Positions 18,557-27,801 are shown, counted from the stretch's first letter. The stretch is 64,000 bases of DNA from Fischerella sp. PCC 9605 (GCF_000517105.1 NZ_KI912148.1:2127812-2191811), one strand, 5' to 3'. Notes: generated by a model from the sequence alone, not told the origin. Numbers and translations are program-made.

Positions 18557-18766
18557 TAGCCCTTTCAAGGTGTAATGTATTTTTCTTGGTGTCCCTACCC
18601 TACGGGAAGCCGCCCTTGCGGGCGTCTACGCTGCGCTCGAGGGCAAGCTTAGTGTCTTTGTGGTGAAAAAATTGACTTTTGAACCACCAAGGCACTAAGA
18701 CACAAAGGTGAAAAGCCCAAAATTCGGGAAATTTTTTGAGGATTTTTACCCACCTTGAAAGGGCTA
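18557..18766. mobile_element. 210-bp MITE-like element, 16-bp perfect inverted ends, 12-bp target duplication
   Basis: TAGCCCTTTCAAGGTG (18557-18572) is the exact reverse complement of CACCTTGAAAGGGCTA (18751-18766). Directly outside, GTTTTAGATATT is repeated at 18545-18556 and 18767-18778. Inside lies a shorter inverted repeat around TTGGTGGTT/AACCACCAAGG (18652-18708), a motif that recurs at 57552-57622, and a GC-rich dispersed repeat (18600-18650). There is no open frame for a transposase. Confidence 0.8.
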
Positions 18767-18778
18767 GTTTTAGATATT

Positions 18779-19047
18779 TTACGTTTTGACGACTCTTGCA
18801 CTCTTCGGGTACGACTGGCGTAGACGCGCACAGCGCGGCTCAAGGCAGAGTCAGTTTTTCCACATTTAAATTGCATAATCTGGGCGGGCGAGACGCCCAC
18901 CCCACAAGAAATTCAACAAAAATGTTCATGCAAATTAAATGTGTTTTAGCTTACCCGAAGGGTGCAATATTTGAGCTAACACATCTTTGTTTAACAGCAG
19001 CGATCGCACAGCAAACAGGGAGAGATTTATCTGCAACACCATCATTC
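18779..19047. other. Spacer between MITE and 21-bp repeats
   Basis: It includes a GC-rich dispersed repeat near 18815-18845 (GTAGACGCGCACAGCGCGGC) and a HIP1 near 19000. The open frame that runs from 18796 into the tandem repeat looks accidental. Confidence 0.4.
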
Positions 19048-19299
19048 AAGCTTAAAACGAGACCTTTCACACTTAAAACGACAATGTTCAAGCTTGAAAC
19101 GAAAACTTTCATGGTTGAAACGAAAACTTTCATGGTTGAAACGAGAACTTTCATGGTTGAAACGAAAACTTTCATGGTTGAAATGAGAACTTTCATGGTT
19201 GAAATGAGAACTTTCAGCCTCAAAACGAGAACGTTCGGATTTCAAACGAGAACTTTCTAGTTTCAAACGAGAATGTTCTAGTTCAAAACGAGAATGTTC
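19048..19299. repeat. Twelve tandem 21-bp repeats (iteron-like array)
   Basis: Twelve units of exactly 21 bases. The central consensus is ATGGTTGAAACGARAACTTTC; units at both ends diverge (for example AGCCTCAAAACGAGAACGTTC). Each unit keeps AAACGA and a near-palindromic GAAnnTTC. Because 21 is a multiple of three, several frames on both strands stay open, giving spurious 7-residue repeats. The spacing equals about two DNA helical turns, so every unit would face the same side of the helix. A protein-binding array, iteron-like site or decaying repeat are all possible. Confidence 0.8.
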
Positions 19300-19577
19300 T
19301 AGAACCTCAATTCAGTAATCCTAAAAACCCAGTTTCTGTTCCTGAAAAGACCAATTTTTCGTTGGCTGTAGAGACGCGTACGCCGCAGGCGTTCCCGCAG
19401 GGTAATTTCGTGTCTCTACAAATAAACGTGGTTTTTTAGCCCTTAGGTTGAATACTGAATTGATGTTCTAGTAGTCTGCCACAAAGATTTTGACAGGCTA
19501 AGGGAGTTCGTAGTAAGTACTAAGCGTGCTTAAGTGAGGGCTAAACCCTCACTACAAACCTGTGCGATCGCCCACTA
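19300..19577. other. Spacer with TGTAGAGAC inverted repeat
   Basis: At 19367-19420, TGTAGAGAC and GTCTCTACA bracket a GC-rich core; this is a looser member of the palindrome family found perfect at 32695-32724 and 60513-60542. A GAGGGCTAAACCCTC hairpin lies at 19536-19551. No gene. Confidence 0.5.
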
Positions 19578-20372
19578 TCACCTTTGACCAAAATCTCCCA
19601 ATTTTTGATAAGCAAGGTAAATTGCTTCTAAAAATACATCAGGGCTGACACTTTCTGGTAATTCTTCTAAATTAATAATAGCTTTTACCTGCTTGGCGAG
19701 TCGCAGAGCGACTGAACCTCTAGCTTTTGATGACATTCCGTCACGTCTGAGCAAATACTCGCGAATTACAGCAAAATCATCGGGTAACATCGCTGATATA
19801 TGAGCTGTTTGCAATAATTGTTCAGAGATTAATGTTGCCTGTTCTGAAACAGTGAAAGTTGTTGATGGAGAGTTTGGTTGGGTTTGAATCACAATCGTAC
19901 CAGCCACCCAATCACCCAAACGTTTTTCGCGGCGACTAAAAATAATCAGAAATGCTCCTAAAAAAAATGTATCGTCAATAGGTCGTAGTAAGGCACGCAG
20001 CACCGCTTGTTGCAATCGAATTGTGCGTCCATTGTCCTTAATAACGCGAATCTTCGCAATGCGTTTGCCGGGGGTTTGACCTTGCCACAAAGTTTCAAAA
20101 AAGACAAAATATCCTGTGTAAATGGAATAATTGACTAATAGGGCGATCGCAAATAACCAAATGCCTATCTTGTCACTGCCAACAATCTTGATTAACCAAT
20201 CCAATAGCTGAGCAGAAATTGTTAGCCAAGCAATCAGAAAGGCAATTAACATCAAAGCCAAGACAAGATAATCAATTAGCAAAGCCCAAGCACGATTACC
20301 AATTCCAGCCAGAATAAATTCGAGTTCTACGCTTTCTGGCGTTTGGTATTTAACACGATTAAAAATGTGCAT
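19578..20372 (-). CDS. RDD family membrane protein
   Basis: 264 residues. The RDD domain is at about 20-150: ILAGIGNRAWALLIDYLVL holds the Arg and Asp, two membrane segments follow, and the second half has TPGKRIAKIRVI plus the third RPIDDTFFLGAFLIIFSRREKRLGD block. The C-terminal ~100 residues are soluble (REYLLRRDGMSSKARGSVALRLAKQV). RDD proteins are poorly defined membrane proteins, often near DUF58/MoxR clusters as here. The ATG at 20372 is preferred to an in-frame TTG three codons upstream. It lies 21 bases after the next membrane-protein gene, same strand, so co-transcribed. Confidence 0.82.
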   Translation of the reverse strand: MHIFNRVKYQTPESVELEFILAGIGNRAWALLIDYLVLALMLIAFLIAWLTISAQLLDWLIKIVGSDKIGIWLFAIALLVNYSIYTGYFVFFETLWQGQTPGKRIAKIRVIKDNGRTIRLQQAVLRALLRPIDDTFFLGAFLIIFSRREKRLGDWVAGTIVIQTQPNSPSTTFTVSEQATLISEQLLQTAHISAMLPDDFAVIREYLLRRDGMSSKARGSVALRLAKQVKAIINLEELPESVSPDVFLEAIYLAYQKLGDFGQR

Positions 20373-20393
20373 TGCAGTCAAAACTAATAGTTT

Positions 20394-21248
20394 TTAAATT
20401 TCGTAATCGCGCAACTTCAAGCCTAGACCCTCTCTACGACTCCTCAGATCGTAGTATATTACTGCTTTGATAGCTTGCCAAAATGGTAAAATAAATGCTC
20501 CACTGGCAAAACTTAAAATCATAATTAGCACGACAAAAAGCAGGTTAAAAACAACAGAATTTTGTTGTAATAATGGTGCAAAAGCTAACTGAAGAATAGT
20601 GCTAATAATCTGAACAACAATTTGGATAGGTATTGTGATCAAGAACGCAACAAGCGATATCAAAAGAATCCGCCAGACGTAACCCTTAGTTAACTCCCAG
20701 CTACGACCAATTGTTGACGTACCATCCACATTATCTTCAATAGCAAGGGGAACTTCTACCAAATAAAATCTTGTCATTAACCAAAAAATCGCTCCTATTA
20801 CGACAATACCGACCACAATAGCTAGCAGGCCAAAAAGGATATATGTAGCAGGATTTCCTTGTTGACCTATTCCCCCAAACAGCACCGCTGATAAAACACC
20901 AGAAAATATAAATAAAACCGCAACACCGATACCAATTCCCACACTCAAAAGAAATATTAACAGCATCGTGATGAAAAACTGCCATAACCTAGAATTGACA
21001 AACCGCTGACCGGAGGAAATACTTTCGGGTTGATTGACCAACTCACCAAAAGCCAAACGGGTAATCAGTGCTGCAAGGGCATAAAACTTTGCCCAACCAT
21101 AAAACGGAACAATTAACCACACGTAAGCTTTCAAAGCAAGTAAAAAATATTCTTTCAGGTGAGAGCGATATAGTCGTAATCCCGCACTGACAACATTACC
21201 CAAGCTCAATGGTTGGATGGGGCTAGGAGAACCCTGATTAAATGACAT
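20394..21248 (-). CDS. Polytopic membrane protein of unknown function
   Basis: 284 residues with about six hydrophobic segments and a short soluble N-terminus (SFNQGSPSPIQPLSLGNVV). Around 180 it has ELTKGYVWRILLISLVAF, reminiscent of DUF975/GlpQ-type membrane domains, but I would not assign a family. The start is the ATG at 21248, with AGGAG 11 bases upstream; a TTG at 21257 is too close to that site. It is co-directional with the RDD gene and divergent from spoIIM, so the three probably share a membrane-related task. Confidence 0.65.
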   Translation of the reverse strand: MSFNQGSPSPIQPLSLGNVVSAGLRLYRSHLKEYFLLALKAYVWLIVPFYGWAKFYALAALITRLAFGELVNQPESISSGQRFVNSRLWQFFITMLLIFLLSVGIGIGVAVLFIFSGVLSAVLFGGIGQQGNPATYILFGLLAIVVGIVVIGAIFWLMTRFYLVEVPLAIEDNVDGTSTIGRSWELTKGYVWRILLISLVAFLITIPIQIVVQIISTILQLAFAPLLQQNSVVFNLLFVVLIMILSFASGAFILPFWQAIKAVIYYDLRSRREGLGLKLRDYEI

Positions 21249-21328
21249 GATTTCCAATACTCCTGTTATTTACGGTATTAAATTTGAGGCTATCTTAAGC
21301 TAAGTAAAAGCTAGTATTCCCAAAATTT

Positions 21329-22294
21329 ATGAATATTCAACGTTGGATTGCACGGCGAGAACCAAATTGGCAACGTTTGGAAACGCTGTTAAGACGGGTA
21401 GAAAAAAAGGGGCTAAAATCGCTGCAAGCAGCAGAAATTAGAGAGTTAGCAAGTTTATATCGTTCTGTCTCCGCAGATTTAGCACGTGCCCGCACTCAAC
21501 AAGTTAGTAATACTCTGATCCAAAATTTACAATCATTAACAACACGTGCCTACACACAAATTTATCAAGGTTCGCGGCGACAAGAATGGCAAGCAGTACT
21601 GGAATTTTACTGTTGGGGATTGCCAAGTACGATACAGCAGACATTGCCGTATATTGCTTTTGCCACCGCCTTGTTTTTGCTGGGGGCGTTAGTTGCTTGG
21701 TGGTATGCATGGCAAGATCCCAGCTTTTTATCGCTAATAGTACCCGAAAGTATGGTTAGCAAAGTTCGCGATGAACATGAATTATGGATGGGATCAATTG
21801 TTGGGATTGAACCTTTGGCATCTAGCAACATTATGATTAATAACTTGTCGGTGTCTTTTGGTGCGGTTGCTGGTGGAATTACAGCTGGGGCATACACAGC
21901 GTTTTTAATGGTGTTTAATGGTTTATTGATTGGTGCTGTTGGCACTCTCGTAGGACAAAACAATCTTGCTTATCCTTTTTGGGCGTTTGTATTTCCACAT
22001 GGTGCTTTAGAATTACCGGCAATTTTTTTCGCTGGTGGTGCAGGTTTTTTGTTAGGAAAAGCACTTTTATTTCCTGGTCAATATCGCCGTGCCGATGCAT
22101 TTAAATTCTACGGTTCTCAGGCAGTGCAGTTAGTATTTGGCATCGTGCCAATGTTAATTATTGCTGGCATCATTGAGGGTTTTTTCTCTCCTAATCCTCG
22201 CGTGCCATTACCTTTAAAATACTTGGTTGGGATGGGATTATTTATGCTTTTGGTAGGCTATTGTCGCCGCAGTAAAGATAGATTAAGTCTCTAA
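21329..22294 (+). CDS. SpoIIM-like (stage II sporulation protein M family) membrane protein
   Basis: A 321-residue protein: a soluble helical N-terminus (about 1-105, MNIQRWIARREPNWQRLETLL, then EIRELASLYRSVSADLARAR), followed by about five membrane segments with NNLSVSFGAVAGGITAGAYTA and PHGALELPAIFFAGGAGF, the hallmark of SpoIIM/DUF95. In Bacillus SpoIIM works with SpoIID and SpoIIP on peptidoglycan during engulfment; cyanobacteria do not sporulate, and here it accompanies RDD, DUF58 and MoxR genes. Divergent from the membrane-protein gene at 21248 with 80 bases between. Confidence 0.85.
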   Translation: MNIQRWIARREPNWQRLETLLRRVEKKGLKSLQAAEIRELASLYRSVSADLARARTQQVSNTLIQNLQSLTTRAYTQIYQGSRRQEWQAVLEFYCWGLPSTIQQTLPYIAFATALFLLGALVAWWYAWQDPSFLSLIVPESMVSKVRDEHELWMGSIVGIEPLASSNIMINNLSVSFGAVAGGITAGAYTAFLMVFNGLLIGAVGTLVGQNNLAYPFWAFVFPHGALELPAIFFAGGAGFLLGKALLFPGQYRRADAFKFYGSQAVQLVFGIVPMLIIAGIIEGFFSPNPRVPLPLKYLVGMGLFMLLVGYCRRSKDRLSL

Positions 22295-22585
22295 TTTAGA
22301 GGTGATTTATAAAGTGAATATTAAGACCTCTAATCCTTACTTTGATTGTAGATCCTCCCTTAATCCCCCCTTAAAAAGGGGGGAAGTAATTTCTAGCCCC
22401 CCTTTTTAACTTCCTTACCATCCAGAGATATTTATGTTAACGAACCACATAGACGCGCGCAGAGCGGCTTTTCGTAACTATCAGCAAATTATTGTAGCGT
22501 TGAGGCTATAAGGCTGATGAACAAAATTGACCAAACGATACCAAGGTTCCCGATAAAATAAAAAGGAAGTAATTAAAGGTGAAAG
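22295..22585. other. Spacer with CCCCCTT/AAGGGGGG inverted repeats
   Basis: CCCCCCTTAAAAAGGGGGG (22365-22383) is a strong hairpin, with an added CCCCCCTTTTTAAC at 22399. Such repeats are common in cyanobacterial spacers. A GC-rich fragment lies at 22450-22470. Confidence 0.5.
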
Positions 22586-22906
22586 ATGACTACCAAAGAA
22601 TTATTAATCCAAGAAATAGAAACTTTACCACCGGAGTTGTTAACAAAAGCACTCGATTTGATTCGTTCTATTAAGGTTAACTATACAAAAAAAGAGTCGG
22701 AACCAGTGCAACAAGAATCTATCTCCTTAACCGATTCTACAGAAACTTCCAGCGAGAAAGAGCAACTTACATACCGTCCCGCTTCCGGACGTTCTATCCT
22801 GCGACACGCTGGTACTTGGGAAGGTGACGACTTTGAGGAATGTCTTCAGTCAGTATATGCTACCCGTGGTAAAGCTAAATTTGATGAAGAAAACCCATTT
22901 GAATAA
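22586..22906 (+). CDS. Putative antitoxin of a VapBC-type pair (DUF2281-like)
   Basis: 106 residues. The start ([25 protein letters not shown]) resembles DUF2281/VapB-like antitoxins, the middle (55-75) is a Ser/Glu-rich linker and the end has [17 protein letters not shown], which is typical of cyanobacterial antitoxin C-termini that wrap the toxin. The stop overlaps the PIN gene start by one base (TAATG). No separate ribosome site is needed for the second gene if translation is coupled. Confidence 0.72.
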   Translation: MTTKELLIQEIETLPPELLTKALDLIRSIKVNYTKKESEPVQQESISLTDSTETSSEKEQLTYRPASGRSILRHAGTWEGDDFEECLQSVYATRGKAKFDEENPFE

Positions 22907-23349
22907 TGTATTTACTAGATACGAATCATTGTAGTGCGATTATTTTAGGCGAGCCAAATGTTATTCGTCGCATCAGTGAAGTTGGAGAAAATAACATTGC
23001 AACTTGCATAATTGTGCAGGGCGAACTTACATTCATGATGGAAAAATCCCAACGGAGGGAAACAAATCTGGCTCGGTTGGCAGAATTTATAGAAGATATT
23101 CGCATTTACTTGTTAACGGAAGACACAGCTACCATTTACGGTCAATTAAAAGCGGCTTTATTCCATCAATTTGCACCTAAGAATAAAAACAAACGGCGAA
23201 AAACTAAAATCGCCGATTTGGGTTTTGATGAAAATGACCTTTGGATAGCTGCGATCGCACTGCAAAATCATCTAACTGTTGTTTCCAGAGATAGCGATTT
23301 TTCGCGAATTCAAAAGGTGAGAAGCTTTTCTTTAGAATCTTGGGTTTGA
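22906..23349 (+). CDS. vapC: PIN-domain ribonuclease toxin (VapC family)
   Basis: 147 residues. Acidic residues of the PIN site are visible: Asp5 in YLLDTNH, Glu40 in VQGELTF, the Asp/Glu group in [13 protein letters not shown] near 110 and Asp in VSRDSDF near 130. PIN toxins cleave tRNA or rRNA and are held inactive by the upstream partner. The translationally overlapping antitoxin supports this. The pair sits inside an envelope cluster with nothing functional in common, suggesting a mobile insertion. Confidence 0.82.
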   Translation: MYLLDTNHCSAIILGEPNVIRRISEVGENNIATCIIVQGELTFMMEKSQRRETNLARLAEFIEDIRIYLLTEDTATIYGQLKAALFHQFAPKNKNKRRKTKIADLGFDENDLWIAAIALQNHLTVVSRDSDFSRIQKVRSFSLESWV

Positions 23350-23485
23350 TTTGCTGCAATTGGAAATTTCTTGTTGATATATCAGTTGATTGGAGATGAT
23401 GGTAGCAAAACTAGTTTAGATGTTAAAATTCCTCGTCCCCTTGTGGGCGAGGAATTTGATAATGGGTAATGGGCCAATTACCAAA

Positions 23486-24823
23486 TCATAGTAAATTTCG
23501 CGCCTTGAGTTGCAAATATTTATCTACTAACTGTTCTGTAATCTGATTTGCTGGTGCATCTAGTACTAATACGCCTTTCTGTTTCAGTTGGGCAAATGCT
23601 AACTGTCGCTGTGCTAATAAGTCTAAAGCAACTGCACGGGTGTATGCAGTAGCAACCCCTCCTAAGTCATCAGAAGGGGGAATGTGTGCTAGACGATCTA
23701 CTTGGGGATCGCGCAAAGTCACTGCAAAGGAAAGATAGCGCGGTGTGAGTCTAGAAAGTGCAATCAGAAGTTCGGCAGAGGCGGTACTATCAACTATGTC
23801 GGTAATAATGACTATCAGCGCCCTGCGGGTTTGCTGCTGGACTACATGAGTTACCGCACCCATATAATCAGATTCAAGTAAAACTGGTTGAATCGGAGTC
23901 AGACGGTCAATTATACTACCTAAATGGTTTTGTCCGCGTTCTGGGGGAATCCACGTATGCATCTGGCGATCAAATACACCTACACCAACGCGATCGCCCC
24001 TATGTAAACCCGCCAAAGCTAAAGATAATGTTGCATTCAAACCCCAGTCAAATCGCCGCAAACCCTGCACTCTTGCTGTCATCAATCTTCCCCGATCTAG
24101 CAAAATCAGCAAAGTTTGCTCTTGTTCCGGTTCTAACACCCTCACTAATGGCGATGAATTGCCGTAAGTACCCACCCGACGCGCAGTCGCTTTCCAATCA
24201 ATAAACCGCAAATCATCGCCAGTACGATAGTTCCGCAATTCGGCAAACTCTGTACCGATGCCTAACTGGCGAAATTGACGCATAGAACCAGAAGATTGCA
24301 GTGTCAGACGAACAGAAAGCGATCGCAATCCCACCAAATCTGGATAAACCCAAACTTTTAGACTTTGGGGAATCTTCCAATCATCCCAAGCTAACCCCCA
24401 AGCACTGAGTTGTCGTACCTGAATATCCCCCCAAGGAAACTCTCCCCGCTGTGTTGGCTGAACAGTATAAGTCAATTCCTGAGTAGTTTGGCTGAGAATA
24501 ACAGCGCTTAGTGTTGGCAGAGATACTCTAAACTCAGCTGGGTAATAGTCGCGAATTTGGATTACAGCCTTCGCCTTTCCCGATGTGACTCGCAGCACAA
24601 CCAGATTATCTCGCCCCACAGATAATCGCGGTAGTAATTCGCGTAACACCTGTACTCGATGACGGCGAACTCGCACAGCATCCACAACCATTAATGCCAA
24701 AACTACCACATCAAATAGCAAAGTAATAGCGATGCTAGTGGAAATGCTGAGAAACACAGCTAAAATTGGGGCGATCGCAATTCCCAAAATTAACAATAAA
24801 TAAACTCGTCTGGCAGGAATCAT
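23486..24823 (-). CDS. DUF58 domain protein (vWA-like)
   Basis: 445 residues. Two membrane segments at the N-terminus (about 7-45), then a soluble part with the DUF58 core: GTEFAELRNYRTGDDLRFIDWKATAR near 190-215 and a von Willebrand A-like stretch (LLILLDRGRLM, LSLALAGLHRGDRVGVGVFD). Such proteins pair with MoxR AAA ATPases, whose gene lies on the same strand at 25463, only the RpiB-like gene between. The ATG at 24823 is clear. Confidence 0.85.
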   Translation of the reverse strand: MIPARRVYLLLILGIAIAPILAVFLSISTSIAITLLFDVVVLALMVVDAVRVRRHRVQVLRELLPRLSVGRDNLVVLRVTSGKAKAVIQIRDYYPAEFRVSLPTLSAVILSQTTQELTYTVQPTQRGEFPWGDIQVRQLSAWGLAWDDWKIPQSLKVWVYPDLVGLRSLSVRLTLQSSGSMRQFRQLGIGTEFAELRNYRTGDDLRFIDWKATARRVGTYGNSSPLVRVLEPEQEQTLLILLDRGRLMTARVQGLRRFDWGLNATLSLALAGLHRGDRVGVGVFDRQMHTWIPPERGQNHLGSIIDRLTPIQPVLLESDYMGAVTHVVQQQTRRALIVIITDIVDSTASAELLIALSRLTPRYLSFAVTLRDPQVDRLAHIPPSDDLGGVATAYTRAVALDLLAQRQLAFAQLKQKGVLVLDAPANQITEQLVDKYLQLKARNLL

Positions 24824-24882
24824 ATTTAAGAAATTGGAACTAAGTGAACCAAATTAAACAGGGGAATTTTTAGCGATCGCAT

Positions 24883-25362
24883 TTATTCTTTGGCAAACTG
24901 TTGCTTCTCCAACTGGGCAATATCCTGCATCGAGTTTTGTAACCATTCTTGAATACTTGCTTCCCATCCCTGAGTAAACTCGGTGTTCAACCAAGTGTCA
25001 ACAATAGCCAAAGCGTCTTCAGGTGAGGTAATGAACCCTCCCAAAGTGAGGATATTGGAGTTATTGATCGAGCGAGATTTTTCAGCTGCATTTGGATTCT
25101 CGCACACAGCCGCATAAACACCAGGGTGCTTGTTAGCGATGATAGCCATCCCCATACCAGTGCCACATACTAGGATACCCCGTTCCGCTTGTTGGTTTCC
25201 TACCCTTTGAGCTACCACAGTTGCTGTTTCATAATAAGGCGTGGTGGCAGTGCGATCGCCAATACCTAAGTCTTCTACTTCTATGCCTTTATTAAGTAGA
25301 TGTTGCTTAACTGCTTCCTTCAGTTCAAATCCATAGAAATCGGCTCCCAGTGCAATTTTCAT
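24883..25362 (-). CDS. rpiB: RpiB/LacA/LacB family sugar-phosphate isomerase
   Basis: 159 residues. GADFYGFELKEAVKQHL begins the family; the catalytic Cys region is LVCGTGMGMAI near 70 and the loop RSINNSNILTLGG near 105 replaces the more usual R-x-HNDAN-x-L-x-L-GG. RpiB interconverts ribose 5-phosphate and ribulose 5-phosphate; LacAB are galactose 6-phosphate isomerases. The changed loop makes the substrate uncertain. The ATG at 25362 is preferred to a GTG at 25377. It interrupts the DUF58-MoxR pair on the same strand. Confidence 0.78.
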   Translation of the reverse strand: MKIALGADFYGFELKEAVKQHLLNKGIEVEDLGIGDRTATTPYYETATVVAQRVGNQQAERGILVCGTGMGMAIIANKHPGVYAAVCENPNAAEKSRSINNSNILTLGGFITSPEDALAIVDTWLNTEFTQGWEASIQEWLQNSMQDIAQLEKQQFAKE

Positions 25363-25462
25363 GGCTATTTTCCTCACCCTAGTTTTAGAAAAATCTTACT
25401 GTTGTTATTACAGTTATTTTTTTGGGGCTTACGCATTTTTAACAAATACTTTCCCATCAAGC

Positions 25463-26413
25463 TCACCTTGGTACTGGTACTTTATTTAGTATCGATGCGA
25501 TCGCCGCATCTATTTGCAAACCATCCAGCAGCGCTTCCGGTTTAAGAATCAGGCGATGACGCAACAACGGAGGTGCTACTGCTTTCACATCATCTGGAGT
25601 GACAAAATCCCGTCCTGCTAAGTATGCAGTTGCTTGCGCTGTCACAAACCAAGAATTAGCAGCGCGAGGTGATGCACCCAAAGCTAAATCTGGATGCTGT
25701 CGCGATGCACGTACCAATGCCAACAGATAATCAATAATCGCCTCTGAAACTTTCACTTGTTTGGCTTCTTGCCGTGCCTGTAAAATTTCGGGTACTATGG
25801 CTACAGGTTTAAGACGGGCTATATCAAAGCGACGTGCTGCAAAACCCGCCTGTCGATTTAATAACATTTGCTTTTCTGCTGCTTCATCGGGGTAATCTAC
25901 CACCAACTTGAATACAAACCTATCTAGTTGCGCTTCTGGCAAGGGATAAGTACCTTCAAATTCCAAGGGGTTTTGGGTTGCAATCACCCAAAATAACTCA
26001 GGTAAGGGTAAACTTTCACCATCCAGCGTTACCTGCATTTCTTCCATAGCTTCCAGCAACGCCGCCTGTGTTTTGGGGGGAGTACGGTTAATTTCATCTG
26101 CCAACAGCACTTCGGTAAACACTGGCCCCTTTTTCAAGGTAAAACTGCGGCTATTTAAATCAAAAATATTCGTACCGATAATATCGGCAGGCAATACATC
26201 TGGCGTGAGTTGAATGCGGCGAAACTCCGCTTGAATTATCTGTGCCAGCACTTTTACCAAGAGTGTTTTACCTGTTCCTGGTACTCCTTCCAAAATAACG
26301 TGTCCACCCGCAAGCAACGCTATCAGTAGCTGTTGTACCAGAATGGATTGTCCGACAATGACTCGGTTCAGCGCTTGGCTAAGGCGATTAAATACAGAAT
26401 GGCTTTCGCTCAT
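25463..26413 (-). CDS. MoxR-family AAA ATPase
   Basis: 316 residues. Walker A GVPGTGKT at 43-50, Walker B VLLADEINRTPPKTQAALLEAMEE near 110, sensor in FWVIATQNPLEFEGTYPLPEAQLDRF near 150, and the lid with the conserved SPRAANSW. MoxR proteins act as chaperone ATPases with DUF58/vWA partners to mature secreted or membrane complexes, and that partner is two genes downstream. The frame is open to 26527, but that stretch is repeat DNA; the ATG at 26413 starts the conserved sequence (MSESHSVFNRLSQALNRV). Confidence 0.87.
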   Translation of the reverse strand: MSESHSVFNRLSQALNRVIVGQSILVQQLLIALLAGGHVILEGVPGTGKTLLVKVLAQIIQAEFRRIQLTPDVLPADIIGTNIFDLNSRSFTLKKGPVFTEVLLADEINRTPPKTQAALLEAMEEMQVTLDGESLPLPELFWVIATQNPLEFEGTYPLPEAQLDRFVFKLVVDYPDEAAEKQMLLNRQAGFAARRFDIARLKPVAIVPEILQARQEAKQVKVSEAIIDYLLALVRASRQHPDLALGASPRAANSWFVTAQATAYLAGRDFVTPDDVKAVAPPLLRHRLILKPEALLDGLQIDAAIASILNKVPVPR

Positions 26414-26607
26414 GTTGTTATTTATACTGTTATTGGTTAGTGGTTGGTTGTTGGTTGTTGTTTGGTAGTTGGTACTACTAATCAATGTACAGAGGTGCCA
26501 TGGCACGTCTCTACAACCACTAACCACTAACCAACAACTACCAACAAAACGTGATATTTATGTTTATTTACGCACAGTTACTTATTTCAGCAAGTAATTT
26601 TTAATTT
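26414..26607. repeat. Heptamer repeats in inverted arrangement around a palindrome
   Basis: TTGGTTAGTGG-type heptamers (26428-26470) and their reverse complement (26513-26548) flank GTACAGAGGTGCCATGGCACGTCTCTAC (26487-26514), a near-perfect palindrome. Together they could fold into a large cruciform between the MoxR and DUF4350 genes. Confidence 0.7.
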
Positions 26608-27702
26608 TTAATTTTTAATTTTCCGTAGGGTTTGCCATTTCCCCAACCAGCTAATCAAGTCTCGTTCGCTGATGCGGTGTTTTCGAGATTGTTGCTGCAA
26701 AACAGCATCTAGTTCTGCCGTAGCAATACCTATTTGCTGCTGCCAAGCATTGACTAAAGTTTGCTTATCTAGTAATTCTGGCCCTAATCCCAAGGCTTTT
26801 TGAAGTTGCAGTTGTTCTTGTTTACCGATCGTATCAATCACAAAGTCGGTGGATTGAGCTTTTTGCAGCACTCCTGCTAATGCTTGGATGTAGGCCTCGC
26901 TGTTATCAAGTTCTGGTGTATCTAAAGCTACTAGCTTACCAAAACGGCGATTCTGCGCCCAAATGAGCACCACTAGCAAAATGCCTGCCTGGATAAATGC
27001 AGGAAATAATGGGGTTTTAATTAAATAACTGAATAAGTTCCCTTCGCCTTCACTCTTTCTGACATCCGCATCTTTGTAGCCGTGGATGTACTCATCTACA
27101 AATACTAAGTTATTTTTTTGTGTAACTAAATTAGCTAAATACTGGAAATTACTTAAATAATCTTGATAGGCATTAGCAGCCAAGTGGGGAGTAGTAGAAA
27201 AAATAACTTTGCCTTGACCATGTTTTTCTTCCCAGACAATAGCACCAAAGCGATCGCCTAAAGAAATTTTCCCGTTCTTTGATACAGAAGGCTTTCGTCG
27301 TCGCGTTGCGATTTTGACATCACCAAAGGGTGAGTTTTGCATGGTGCTAAACTTAGCCGCTGTCACCTTTGCGCCCACACCTAGAACTACTAAAGTATTG
27401 CCAGCCTTTACCCATTCTTTTTGTTCAGACAATAGAATTGGTTCACTTAACAGGCTATTAATTCTCAAGAGAGTGACGGGACGTTCCTCTACCTTTAAAT
27501 CCCCAAAAGGCTTTTGCCAGCGCTTGATCGTCGTACCGCGTTCTTGCATAAAAGCATACCAAGCACCATAGCCATCAGGGGCGCGGCTATAGGTGGAACC
27601 ACTATTAATTTTGCTACTACTGGGAGCAGCGATGAAGGTAAGTAAGATTATTACTGCTGTGGCGATCGCACCTAGCCAGACAAGACGGTTTGAGCGTTTC
27701 AT
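26608..27702 (-). CDS. DUF4350 domain protein
   Basis: 364 residues. Membrane segment at about 7-25, then a region with GYGAWYAFMQERGTTIKRWQKPF (DUF4350 start), a second membrane segment near 240, and a soluble C-terminus. DUF4350 proteins belong to the MoxR/DUF58/DUF4129 neighbourhood, as here, with no assigned biochemical activity. It lies upstream of moxR on the same strand. Confidence 0.78.
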   Translation of the reverse strand: MKRSNRLVWLGAIATAVIILLTFIAAPSSSKINSGSTYSRAPDGYGAWYAFMQERGTTIKRWQKPFGDLKVEERPVTLLRINSLLSEPILLSEQKEWVKAGNTLVVLGVGAKVTAAKFSTMQNSPFGDVKIATRRRKPSVSKNGKISLGDRFGAIVWEEKHGQGKVIFSTTPHLAANAYQDYLSNFQYLANLVTQKNNLVFVDEYIHGYKDADVRKSEGEGNLFSYLIKTPLFPAFIQAGILLVVLIWAQNRRFGKLVALDTPELDNSEAYIQALAGVLQKAQSTDFVIDTIGKQEQLQLQKALGLGPELLDKQTLVNAWQQQIGIATAELDAVLQQQSRKHRISERDLISWLGKWQTLRKIKN

Positions 27703-27801
27703 ATCAAAAGGCTAATGGTTAATAGCTAATGGTAACAGAGCAATTAAGTAGGTAGACGGGAATAAACATAACTATGTCAAGACATATAAAAATGCCTGTA
27801 A

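Noticed and set aside
18796-19260. 154-residue open frame with repeated METKTFMVE-like units
   Set aside because: Created by 21-bp tandem repeats, which leave frames open on both strands; no start site or family.
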